A stretch of 7,187 bases of DNA, from assembly GCA_964514665.1 (NCBI GenBank), contig CAZESH010000233.1, forward strand, positions 1 through 7,187. The letters run 5' to 3'. Under the pieces are notes generated by a model. The model worked only from the letters and a program-made list of their open reading frames with translations. It was not told the DNA's origin and did not search any database. The first letter of the stretch is position 1, and each line of letters starts with the position of its first letter. The translations under genes were made by a program, and so were the position numbers. The stretch comes from CAZESH01 sp964514665 (GTDB lineage Bacteria > Bacillota > Bacilli > Paenibacillales > KCTC-25726). This document shows positions 1 through 6,382 of this stretch, in pieces.

Positions 1-53
1 CATGCACGGTTTGACGGGGAGTCCGAGGGAGTAATCCCTCGTCTTACCCTACT
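1..53 (+). mobile_element. Group II intron, 3' end only (domain V 3' strand and domain VI)
   Basis: Bases 1-12 match the 3' strand of a group II intron domain V (the CACGGTTT ending). Bases 16-50 fold as a domain VI. Its upper stem pairs 24-30 (CGAGGGA) with 35-41 (TCCCTCG), closed by a GTAA loop of GNRA type. Its lower stem pairs G16-G19 with C47-T50. A46 is left unpaired between C47-G19 and T45-A20, the expected position for the branch-point adenosine. The 3' splice site should lie 7-8 bases beyond it, near 52-53 (CCCTAC or CCCTACT). Everything upstream, including domain V's 5' strand and any reverse transcriptase ORF, is outside the window, so intron class and activity cannot be judged. 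The intron runs in the same direction as the downstream genes. Confidence 0.78.
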
Positions 54-107
54 GTTGTATTCTAAACAAGACGCATCTTTCATAGATTTATGGGGAAAGA
101 TGGCATT

Positions 108-115
108 AGAGGAGG
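108..115 (+). promoter_or_regulatory. Ribosome binding site fixing the dipeptidase start
   Basis: AGAGGAGG ends 10 bases before the ATG at 126. The upstream in-frame ATG at 90 has no Shine-Dalgarno sequence and would add 12 residues ahead of the domain start, so 126 is preferred. Confidence 0.8.
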
Positions 116-125
116 ATTGCTGCAG

Positions 126-1055
126 ATGAGAGTATTTGATGCGCATTGCGATGCATTAAGCAAGCTGTTGGCTGATCCGTCACTTTCGTTTCAATCCACA
201 CAAGGACTGGAAGTTACTTTGCCGCGGTTAGAGAAAGCGGAAGCGATCGCCCAAGCCTTTGCAATGTTTTTGGATGAGGAAGAGGAGTCTCCAAAATTCG
301 ACCGGCTGCTTAAAATGGTTGATCTGTTTTATGAAAAAATTGTCTCTCATAAAGAAATGAAAATGATACGCACTAAAACGGACCTGCAAAATTTGCAGCC
401 AAATCAAATCGGCGCATTGTTGACACTTGAGGGTGCAGGCGGGCTTGAAGGGGATCTTGATCATCTGCGCGTGCTGCAAAAGCTCGGCTTGAGATGCTTG
501 GGCCTGACTTGGAATTACGCAAATTGGGCGGCAGATGGAGTGAAAGAACCCAGAAAAGCGGGATTATCCGTGAAAGGGCGCGAATTGATCCGTGAATGCG
601 AACGTCTGGAGGTGATTCTCGATGTTTCGCATCTTAATGAAAAAGGATTCTGGGAACTGGCCGAGCTTTGCAAACGTCCTTTTATCGCTTCTCATTCCAA
701 TGTATACGAGGTGTGTCAACATCCGCGAAATTTGCGTCAGGAGCAGATCCAAACGATCATTCAAATGGAAGGATGCATCGGCATTACCTTCGTTCCCTAT
801 TTTACAGCCGATTCAAAAAACGTGACCATTCACCAACTGCTGCCTCATATCGACAGAATCTGTTCGCTTGGAGGAGAAAAGCAGTTAGGCATCGGCTCGG
901 ATTTTGACGGAATCAGCCAATGGATCGAAGGCTTGCATGATCCCGGAGACCTGTATCGCTTAACCGATATACTGCTGCGCTACTATTCAGATGAACAGGT
1001 AAAGGGTTTTATGTATAAAAATTGGTATCGTTTTTTTGAAAAAAATTTGCCTTGA
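126..1055 (+). CDS. Membrane dipeptidase (peptidase family M19, renal dipeptidase type)
   Basis: A 309-residue zinc dipeptidase that should cleave dipeptides or similar small amide substrates. All expected binuclear zinc ligands of the family can be placed: H7 and D9 in DAHCD, the bridging E102 in LEGAGG, H169 in DVSH, H190 in ASHSN, and D259 in GSDFDG. The HPRN stretch (199-202) and the LGLTWN region are also typical. There is no signal peptide or membrane segment, so despite the family name it should be cytosolic, as is usual for Bacillota members. The length is near the roughly 310 residues usual for bacterial homologues. It follows the group II intron end by about 70 bases, and no convincing promoter is seen in between, so transcription may come from the intron or beyond. 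A dipeptidase of this type upstream of korAB is familiar from other Bacillales. The physiological substrate is unknown. Confidence 0.92.
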   Translation: MRVFDAHCDALSKLLADPSLSFQSTQGLEVTLPRLEKAEAIAQAFAMFLDEEEESPKFDRLLKMVDLFYEKIVSHKEMKMIRTKTDLQNLQPNQIGALLTLEGAGGLEGDLDHLRVLQKLGLRCLGLTWNYANWAADGVKEPRKAGLSVKGRELIRECERLEVILDVSHLNEKGFWELAELCKRPFIASHSNVYEVCQHPRNLRQEQIQTIIQMEGCIGITFVPYFTADSKNVTIHQLLPHIDRICSLGGEKQLGIGSDFDGISQWIEGLHDPGDLYRLTDILLRYYSDEQVKGFMYKNWYRFFEKNLP

Positions 1056-1246
1056 CCGGCTTTGAGAAGCGAACAGATGGATATGCTATTACTAGGGGAT
1101 TGTCCGGAGGAGGATTTCTGTTTAACCGGACTCACGTCAGAGCGAGATCGAAACCGATAGTTCCGTGTATTTATTTGCTTTCCATTCATCGAAAATGCGT
1201 ATGAATTTAATCTAAAATTACTATTCGTATGATTTCCCGAAACCCC

Positions 1247-1275
1247 TTGCTTTTTACCTTCCGTAGTCATAAGAT
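1247..1275 (+). promoter_or_regulatory. Weak SigA-like promoter candidate for korAB
   Basis: TTGCTT (1247-1252) is followed by a 17-base spacer and TAAGAT (1270-1275). The -35 matches consensus at 3 of 6 positions and the -10 at 4 of 6. Transcription would start near 1282, just before the inverted repeats, which would then lie in the 5' leader. An alternative is TTGTGA (1322-1327), 16 bases, GATAAG (1344-1349), which would place the 1322-1341 palindrome over the -35. Confidence 0.3.
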
Positions 1276-1285
1276 TTATTAGGAT

Positions 1286-1319
1286 CAATGAAATTAAATT
1301 TTTCATTCAAATTTCATTG
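1286..1319. repeat. Perfect 10-bp inverted repeat in the korAB leader
   Basis: CAATGAAATT (1286-1295) is the exact reverse complement of AATTTCATTG (1310-1319), with a 14-base spacer. In RNA this makes an AU-rich hairpin followed by TTTTG; in DNA it could be an operator. The arms are too AU-rich for a convincing terminator. Confidence 0.5.
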
Positions 1320-1321
1320 TT

Positions 1322-1341
1322 TTGTGACAAAATTTGCACAA
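1322..1341. promoter_or_regulatory. Candidate operator: 20-bp imperfect palindrome before korA
   Basis: TTGTG (1322-1326) and CACAA (1337-1341) form symmetric ends around AA and TT half-positions, 12 of 20 positions being symmetric. The ends resemble those of Rex (TTGTGAA-N4-TTCACAA) and CRP/FNR-type sites, but the overall length is 2 bases longer than a Rex site and also differs from a CRP/FNR site. The regulator is therefore not assigned. Confidence 0.35.
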
Positions 1342-1373
1342 TGGATAAGTTGCCATTATTTTTTTGTTTAATT

Positions 1374-1380
1374 AAAGGAG
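1374..1380 (+). promoter_or_regulatory. Ribosome binding site fixing a GTG start for korA
   Basis: AAAGGAG ends 8 bases before GTG 1389. The longer in-frame ORF opening near 1317 starts inside the AT-rich leader and lacks a Shine-Dalgarno sequence. The encoded sequence from 1389 begins with the ISQLSWKIGGQQGEG block where homologues normally start. Confidence 0.8.
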
Positions 1381-1388
1381 TGGACTTA

Positions 1389-3122
1389 GTGATCAGTCAA
1401 TTGTCTTGGAAGATCGGAGGACAGCAAGGGGAAGGAGTGGAGAGCACAGACCGGATTTTTTCCACCTCTTTGAACCGTCTCGGATATTATCTTTACGGAT
1501 ATCGGCATTTTTCCTCCCGCATCAAGGGGGGGCATACAAATAACAAAATTCGCATCAGCACAAAACCGATTCGATCCATTTCCGATGATCTGGACATTCT
1601 TGTGGCATTCGACCAGGAAACCATTGATTTCAATGCTCATGAACTGCGGCCGGGTGGAGTCATTATAGCGGACGCGAAATTTGATCCGAAAGTTCCCGAG
1701 CACATCGATGCCCGATTATTCGCTGTTCCGATTACGGCTATCGCCGAAGAACTCGGAACGTCGTTATTCAAGAACATGGCCGCTTCCGGCGCATCTTGGG
1801 CGCTGCTCGGATTGCCGCTTGAAGTATTTAATAAAGCTGTTGAAGAAGAATACGGACGCAAAGGCGCAGCCATCGTCGAGAAGAATATCGAGGCTGTACG
1901 CAAGGGCGCACAATTTGTGCTTGATGCCGCGGGCGGACCTTTGGAAGAATTTCGCCTTGAACAGCCGGATGGAAAGCAAAAGCTTTTCATGATCGGTAAT
2001 GAAGCGATTGCTCTGGGTGCGATCGCTGCCGGCTGTCGTTTCATGTCGGCCTATCCGATTACGCCTGCTTCGGAAATCATGGAATATTTGACCAAACACC
2101 TGCCGAAATTTGGCGGGTCTGTTATCCAAACCGAGGATGAAATCGCAGCGGTTACGATGGCAATCGGGGCCAACTACGGCGGTGCGAGAGCTTTTACCGC
2201 TTCCGCAGGGCCGGGTTTGTCTTTGATGATGGAAGCGATCGGTCTTGCCGGCATCACGGAAACCCCGGTCGTTATTGTCGATACACAGCGCGGGGGACCC
2301 AGCACGGGGTTGCCGACGAAGCAGGAGCAAAGCGATTTGAATGCGATGATTTACGGTACGCACGGTGAAATTCCGAAGATCGTGCTCGCTCCGAGTTCCA
2401 TCGAAGAATGCTTCTACGATACGATTGAAGCTTTCAATCTGGCCGAGCAATATCAGTTGCCCGTCATTCTGATGACCGATCTGCAGCTTTCCTTGGGCAA
2501 GCAAACCTCGGAAGTATTGGACTTTAACCAAATCAAAATCGAACGCGGACGGATCGTTTCCGATTTGCCGGCGCTTGAAGAACATAAATTGTTCAAACGT
2601 TACGAGTTTGGCGAAGACGGTATTTCTCCACGCGTATTTCCCGGAGAAAAGAACGGAATTCACCATGTGACGGGTGTGGAGCACGATCAGGAAGGACGTC
2701 CGTCCGAAAGTGCGGTAAACCGCAAGAAGATGATGGATAAGCGGCTTAAAAAACTGCAGACGGTCAAAGTGACGAATCCGATTATTGCAGACGCTCCACA
2801 CGAAAATCCGGATTTGTTGATTATCGGCATGAGCTCTACCGGAGGCACGATCAACGAAGCGAGAGCCCGCTTTGACAAAGACGGAATCAAAACCAATCAA
2901 TTGATGGTGCGTTTGATTCATCCGTTCCCGGTTCAAGAAATCAAGCCTTATCTGGAAAAAGCCAAGAAAATCGTGGTAGTCGAGAACAACGCCACCGCTC
3001 AATTGGCTTCTTTAATCAAGCTCAATGCCGGATATGCCGAGAAAATCGATCACCTGTTAAAATACGACGGGACACCGTTCCTGCCTTCTGAAATTTATAA
3101 CCATTGCAAAGAGGTGAATTGA
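1389..3122 (+). CDS. korA: 2-oxoacid:ferredoxin oxidoreductase, fused gamma-alpha subunit (KorA)
   Basis: A 577-residue large subunit of a thiamine-diphosphate 2-oxoacid:ferredoxin oxidoreductase, best fitting 2-oxoglutarate but possibly broader. It converts 2-oxoacid plus CoA to acyl-CoA, CO2 and reduced ferredoxin, together with KorB. Domains in order: an N-terminal gamma domain (about 1-185) with GGQQGEG at 10-16 and RIKGGHTNN at 44-52; an alpha pyrimidine-binding domain from about 200, with the signature YPITPASE at 222-229, SAGPG at 272-276 and the following RGGPSTGLPT block; and a C-terminal transketolase-like CoA/domain-II segment with HPFP at 511-514. No ferredoxin-type 4Fe-4S domain is fused, as is normal for this two-subunit class. 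GTG is the start codon. One base separates its stop from the korB ATG, so the two are translated as an operon. Substrate preference cannot be read from the sequence. Confidence 0.93.
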   Translation: MISQLSWKIGGQQGEGVESTDRIFSTSLNRLGYYLYGYRHFSSRIKGGHTNNKIRISTKPIRSISDDLDILVAFDQETIDFNAHELRPGGVIIADAKFDPKVPEHIDARLFAVPITAIAEELGTSLFKNMAASGASWALLGLPLEVFNKAVEEEYGRKGAAIVEKNIEAVRKGAQFVLDAAGGPLEEFRLEQPDGKQKLFMIGNEAIALGAIAAGCRFMSAYPITPASEIMEYLTKHLPKFGGSVIQTEDEIAAVTMAIGANYGGARAFTASAGPGLSLMMEAIGLAGITETPVVIVDTQRGGPSTGLPTKQEQSDLNAMIYGTHGEIPKIVLAPSSIEECFYDTIEAFNLAEQYQLPVILMTDLQLSLGKQTSEVLDFNQIKIERGRIVSDLPALEEHKLFKRYEFGEDGISPRVFPGEKNGIHHVTGVEHDQEGRPSESAVNRKKMMDKRLKKLQTVKVTNPIIADAPHENPDLLIIGMSSTGGTINEARARFDKDGIKTNQLMVRLIHPFPVQEIKPYLEKAKKIVVVENNATAQLASLIKLNAGYAEKIDHLLKYDGTPFLPSEIYNHCKEVN

Positions 3123-3123
3123 G

Positions 3124-3990
3124 ATGGCAACATTTAAAGATTTTCGCAACAATATCAAACCGAACTGGTGCCCGGGATGCGGAGATTTCTCCGTACAAGC
3201 CGCCATCCAAAGAGCCGCAGCAAGCGTAGGATTGGAACCGGAACAGCTTGCGATCGTATCGGGAATCGGCTGCTCGGGAAGAATTTCCGGTTACATTAAC
3301 GCTTATGGATTTCACGGTATTCACGGACGTTCCTTGCCAATAGCCCAAGGCGTAAAAATGGCCAACCGGGATTTGACGGTTCTGGCTTCCGGCGGCGACG
3401 GAGACGGCTTTGCCATCGGGATGGGGCACACGATTCATGCCATTCGCCGCAATCTTGACGTCACTTACATTGTTATGGACAATCAAATCTATGGCTTGAC
3501 CAAAGGCCAAACGTCACCGCGGAGCTCGGAAGGCTTCAAGACCAAGAGCACGCCATTAGGTTCAATCGAGTCCGCTTTGGCTCCGCTGGAACTGGCGCTT
3601 GCTGCCGGAGCAACTTTCGTGGCGCAATCCTTTTCCACTAATTTGAAGCAGCTGACACACTTGATCGAAGAGGGCATCAAACACAAAGGCTTTTCCGTTA
3701 TCAACGTATTCAGCCCTTGCGTTACCTTTAACAAGATCAACACATATGATTGGTTTAAAGAGCATATTATCGATTTGGAGGAAACTCCGGATTACGATTC
3801 TTCCAATCGGGTTCAAGCCATGACCAAGCTGATGGAAACAAACGGGATGATTACCGGACTGATCTATCAGGACAAAGTCAAGAAGAGCTATCAGGAGCTG
3901 ATCCCCGGCTTCAAAGAAGAACCGCTCAGCAAGCAGGACGTTAAGCTTACAGAGGAACAATTCAACAGCCTGGTCAAAGAGTTTATTTAA
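3124..3990 (+). CDS. korB: 2-oxoacid:ferredoxin oxidoreductase, beta subunit (KorB)
   Basis: A 288-residue beta subunit that binds thiamine diphosphate and one [4Fe-4S] cluster and passes electrons to ferredoxin. Four cysteines occupy the family's cluster positions: C16 and C19 in NWCPGCGD, C50 in GIGCSGR, and C199 in SPCVTFNK. The diphosphate/Mg motif is GGDGDG (90-95), leading to the conserved DNQIYGLTKGQ segment at 119-129. The length equals the usual size of the Bacillales protein. The ribosome binding site (AAAGAGGTGA, 3108-3117) lies inside the end of korA, which points to translational coupling and a 1:1 subunit ratio. A strong terminator follows, so korAB forms a two-gene transcription unit. 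Confidence 0.94.
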   Translation: MATFKDFRNNIKPNWCPGCGDFSVQAAIQRAAASVGLEPEQLAIVSGIGCSGRISGYINAYGFHGIHGRSLPIAQGVKMANRDLTVLASGGDGDGFAIGMGHTIHAIRRNLDVTYIVMDNQIYGLTKGQTSPRSSEGFKTKSTPLGSIESALAPLELALAAGATFVAQSFSTNLKQLTHLIEEGIKHKGFSVINVFSPCVTFNKINTYDWFKEHIIDLEETPDYDSSNRVQAMTKLMETNGMITGLIYQDKVKKSYQELIPGFKEEPLSKQDVKLTEEQFNSLVKEFI

Positions 3991-4001
3991 TCAAACCATA
4001 G

Positions 4002-4038
4002 GGGCATGTGAGCGATCTCACATGCCCTTTCTTTAATT
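4002..4038 (+). terminator. Rho-independent terminator after korB
   Basis: A perfect 11-bp stem pairs GGGCATGTGAG (4002-4012) with CTCACATGCCC (4017-4027) around a CGAT loop. TTTCTTTAATT follows. It lies 11 bases after the korB stop. Confidence 0.93.
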
Positions 4039-4089
4039 AAATGTATCATCAGCTTGTACATATTTTTAAATAGAGATGGAGTGGGAAGC

Positions 4090-4659
4090 ATGATGTTGGT
4101 GCCGATCGGAGTTTCAGCGCGACATATTCATTTATCGAGAGAACATATAGAAATCCTGTTTGGAGAAGGGTATGAATTGAACGTGTTAAAGCCGCTGTCC
4201 CAACCGGGACAGTTTGCAGCGGAAGAAACCGTGGCAGTTGTCGGGACAAAGGGAAAATTCGATAAGGTGCGTATTCTGGGGCCGGCCAGAGGCGCTACGC
4301 AGCTGGAAATTTCGCGCACCGACGCTTTTGCTTTAGGCGTAAATGCGCCGGTAAGACAATCCGGCAACACAGCCGGAACACCTGGGATTAAAATCATCGG
4401 ACCGAAGGGCGAGGTAGAAACGCAGGAGGGCGTGATCGTTGCTGCCCGTCACATTCATTTCCACATTTCCGACGCGGAGCGCTGGAACATCAAGGACGGA
4501 CAGTTGCTGAAGGTAAAGGTCCAGGGAGAGCGCCCGCTTATATTTAAAGAAGTTATCGCCAGAGTTTCCGCGCAATTTGCGCTGGATATGCATATTGATA
4601 CGGACGAAGCGAATGCTGCAGGTGCAAAAAATGGCGACCAGGCAGAAATTATCGGTTAG
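4090..4659 (+). CDS. pduL: PduL-type phosphate propanoyltransferase / phosphotransacetylase
   Basis: A 189-residue PduL-family enzyme that interconverts acyl-CoA plus phosphate with acyl-phosphate plus CoA, acting on acetyl- or propanoyl-CoA. It is unrelated to classical Pta. Both copies of the PduL repeat are visible, with the histidine-rich metal-binding motifs RHIH (11-14) and RHIHFH (120-125), plus ILGPAR (62-67), TQLEIS (70-75) and DMHIDTDEAN (166-175). These supply the family's zinc-binding His and Glu residues. The chain begins almost at the first repeat, with no encapsulation-peptide extension of the kind seen in microcompartment PduLs, so a free cytosolic enzyme is inferred. The ATG at 4090 is chosen because GGAG (4078-4081) lies 8 bases upstream; the ATG at 4093 is also possible. 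No convincing promoter is seen between the korB terminator and this start. Read-through from korAB or a weak promoter near TATCAT (4044-4049) may drive it. Confidence 0.93.
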   Translation: MMLVPIGVSARHIHLSREHIEILFGEGYELNVLKPLSQPGQFAAEETVAVVGTKGKFDKVRILGPARGATQLEISRTDAFALGVNAPVRQSGNTAGTPGIKIIGPKGEVETQEGVIVAARHIHFHISDAERWNIKDGQLLKVKVQGERPLIFKEVIARVSAQFALDMHIDTDEANAAGAKNGDQAEIIG

Positions 4660-4662
4660 GAC

Positions 4663-4753
4663 GCGTGACAAAATTAGTTCCCACTTTTGTTGGCAAAATA
4701 TCAACGGGTTAATGATTTTTGCCAACAATTTAGTGGAAGTTATATTGTCGCGC
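4663..4753. repeat. 91-base imperfect palindrome after pduL (possible MITE, IS remnant or 3' hairpin)
   Basis: The two arms pair along nearly their whole length. TTGTTGGCAAAA (4687-4698) pairs with TTTTGCCAACAA (4717-4728), a perfect 12-bp core around an 18-base loop. CCACT (4681-4685) pairs with AGTGG (4732-4736). The outer bases 4663-4679 pair with 4737-4753 with three mismatches and one G-T pair. In all about 31 base pairs form. The left end lies three bases after the pduL stop. There is no T-tract, so it is not a standard terminator. CAAAAT recurs within the left half (4669-4674 and 4694-4699). TTAG occurs just outside on both sides (4656-4659, 4758-4761), but such a short match may be chance. 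Possible identities are a miniature transposable element, a leftover transposon end, or a structured 3' UTR. Confidence 0.65.
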
Positions 4754-4789
4754 TTTCTTAGTTCGGAAGCCTTCAAGAAATGTTTTCTT

Positions 4790-4819
4790 TTGAAATATGC
4801 GAGCTTTCAGTGCTATAAT
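4790..4819 (+). promoter_or_regulatory. SigA promoter for miaB-ricA, extended -10
   Basis: TTGAAA (4790-4795), an 18-base spacer, and a perfect TATAAT (4814-4819) preceded by TGC (extended -10). Transcription should start near 4826, giving a leader of about 47 bases before miaB. A small hairpin (AAGAAA 4775-4780 with TTTCTT 4784-4789) abuts the -35. Confidence 0.85.
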
Positions 4820-4872
4820 GAAGCAACGAGCACACATAGAAAGCGATATTTCATAAAGAAAGGAAGGTAGCC

Positions 4873-6354
4873 ATGAAAGGCCCCGCACAATCCGAAAAGG
4901 ATTTTTCGATATATTTTCAGCCGCCCTCCCTTTCCGACGCCAAAAAGCGGGGGAAAGAGGAGATCAGTGTTCATTACCATTTCGACATTCCCGAAGAGAT
5001 GAAAGACTTCGGCAAGGGCAAGCATTATTTGATCCGTACGTACGGTTGTCAAATGAATGAGCATGATACGGAAACGATGAAGGGCATGCTTGAACAGATG
5101 GGCTATACAGAAACGGAAGACAAGCTGCAGGCCGATGTCATTCTGCTGAATACATGCGCGATTCGCGAAAACGCGGAAGATAAAGTATTTGGTGAACTAG
5201 GGCATCTCAAGCCCTTGAAACTTGAAAAGCCTGGACTTCTGTTGGGAGTTTGCGGATGCATGTCGCAGGAGGAATCCGTGGTCAACCGGATCCTGCAAAA
5301 GCATGGATTCGTTGACATCATATTCGGAACGCACAATATACACCGGCTTCCCCATTTGCTGCAGGAAGCGATATACAGCAAGGAAATGGTTGTTGAAGTA
5401 TGGTCCAAGGAAGGCGATATTATCGAGAACCTTCCGAAAAAAAGAGAAGGCTTGAAGGCATGGGTCAATATCATGTACGGCTGCGACAAATTTTGTACGT
5501 ACTGTATTGTCCCCTATACCCGCGGCAAAGAACGGAGCAGACGGCCCCAAGATGTGATAGATGAGGTAAGGGAATTAGCCCGTCAAGGCTTTAAGGAAAT
5601 TACGCTGCTGGGTCAGAATGTTAATGCTTATGGCAAAGATTTTGAAGATATCGAGTACTCGTTCGGAGATTTAATGGACGATATGCGCAAAATCGATATT
5701 CCGCGTATACGCTTTACCACCTCGCATCCGCGTGATTTTGACGATCATCTGATCGAAGTGCTGGCCAAAAAGGGAAATTTGGTCGAGCATATTCATTTGC
5801 CCGTACAATCGGGGAATAATGAGGTGCTGAAGAAAATGTCCCGCAAGTATTCGCGGGAAACGTATCTGGAGCTTGTTCGCAAAATCAAAAAGGCGATTCC
5901 CGATGTGGTGCTGACGACCGACATTATCGTCGGTTTCCCGGGAGAAAGCGACGAGCAGTTTGAGGACACCTTGTCATTGGTGGAAGAGGTCGGTTTCGAT
6001 TCGGCTTATACGTTTATATATTCGCCAAGGGAAGGCACACCGGCTGCCAAGATGGAGGACAACGTGCCGACGGAAGTGAAAAGGGCGCGCCTCCAACGAT
6101 TGAATGAACGGATCACCGAGCTAAGCCGCCAAAGCAATGAAAGATTGATCGGATCAACCGTGGAGGTGCTGGTTGAAGGAGAGAGCAAGAACAATCCCGA
6201 AATGCTTTCCGGCAGAACCAGAAGCAACAAGCTGATCCATTTTGCAGGCCCGAAACAACTGACCGGTTCTTTTATTAATGTGCGCGTGTACGAATCCCAA
6301 TCCTGGGTCATTAAAGGAGAAATGGTCGATTCGGAAAAAACGGCAGTCGTATAA
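4873..6354 (+). CDS. miaB: tRNA-2-methylthio-N6-dimethylallyladenosine synthase (MiaB)
   Basis: A 493-residue radical-SAM methylthiotransferase that converts i6A37 to ms2i6A37 in tRNAs reading UNN codons. An N-terminal extension of about 50 residues, usual in Bacillales, precedes the MTTase domain. The auxiliary [4Fe-4S] cysteines are C59 (TYGCQMN), C95 (NTCAIRENAE) and C129 (CGCMSQEE). The radical-SAM domain carries C204, C208 and C211 in YGCDKFCTYC, followed by the PYTRGKERSR motif. GQNVNAYG (247-254), HLPVQSGN (308-315) and TTDIIVGFPGE (348-358) are family hallmarks. The C-terminal TRAM domain, which binds tRNA, spans about 423-486. The start at 4873 is set by AGGAAGG (4861-4867), 5 bases upstream. 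It is the first gene of the transcript from the promoter at 4790-4819. The B. subtilis counterpart is ymcB. Confidence 0.97.
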   Translation: MKGPAQSEKDFSIYFQPPSLSDAKKRGKEEISVHYHFDIPEEMKDFGKGKHYLIRTYGCQMNEHDTETMKGMLEQMGYTETEDKLQADVILLNTCAIRENAEDKVFGELGHLKPLKLEKPGLLLGVCGCMSQEESVVNRILQKHGFVDIIFGTHNIHRLPHLLQEAIYSKEMVVEVWSKEGDIIENLPKKREGLKAWVNIMYGCDKFCTYCIVPYTRGKERSRRPQDVIDEVRELARQGFKEITLLGQNVNAYGKDFEDIEYSFGDLMDDMRKIDIPRIRFTTSHPRDFDDHLIEVLAKKGNLVEHIHLPVQSGNNEVLKKMSRKYSRETYLELVRKIKKAIPDVVLTTDIIVGFPGESDEQFEDTLSLVEEVGFDSAYTFIYSPREGTPAAKMEDNVPTEVKRARLQRLNERITELSRQSNERLIGSTVEVLVEGESKNNPEMLSGRTRSNKLIHFAGPKQLTGSFINVRVYESQSWVIKGEMVDSEKTAVV

Positions 6355-6382
6355 TCTATCGAGAAGCTAAGGGGTGTTGAAA

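Larger units (their letters stand above)
1056..1388. other. 333-base intergenic region between dipeptidase and korA
   Basis: No credible gene is seen. A 27-codon ORF from ATG 1077 lacks a good ribosome binding site. There is no clear terminator for the dipeptidase gene. The region holds a 6-bp inverted repeat (1102-1107 with 1126-1131, 18-base spacer), a weak SigA-like promoter (1247-1275), a perfect 10-bp inverted repeat (1286-1319) and a 20-bp imperfect palindrome (1322-1341). The last 120 bases are markedly AT-rich. The regulatory signals for korAB most likely lie here. Confidence 0.6.

Noticed and set aside
1077..1160. 27-codon plus-strand ORF (ATG 1077) after the dipeptidase
   Set aside because: It has no good Shine-Dalgarno sequence and no recognisable product, and its length is expected by chance.
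983..1306. 107-codon minus-strand ORF across the dipeptidase-korA gap
   Set aside because: It overlaps the dipeptidase 3' end, has low-complexity composition, no recognisable domain and no evident ribosome binding site or promoter.
1322..1341. Calling the korA palindrome a definite Rex site
   Set aside because: The half-site spacing is 2 bases too long and the inner bases do not match the Rex consensus.
1764..3002. 412-codon minus-strand ORF opposite korA
   Set aside because: It is wholly antisense to a well-supported korA; its residue composition is that of a shadow frame.
4663..4753. Reading the palindrome as the pduL rho-independent terminator
   Set aside because: The 3' arm is followed by CTTTCTTAG rather than a T-tract and the stem has several mismatches; a structural or mobile-element origin fits better, though attenuation is not excluded.
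4577..4870. 97-codon plus-strand ORF spanning the pduL end and the palindrome
   Set aside because: It overlaps pduL in another frame, runs through the palindrome and the miaB promoter, and lacks a ribosome binding site.
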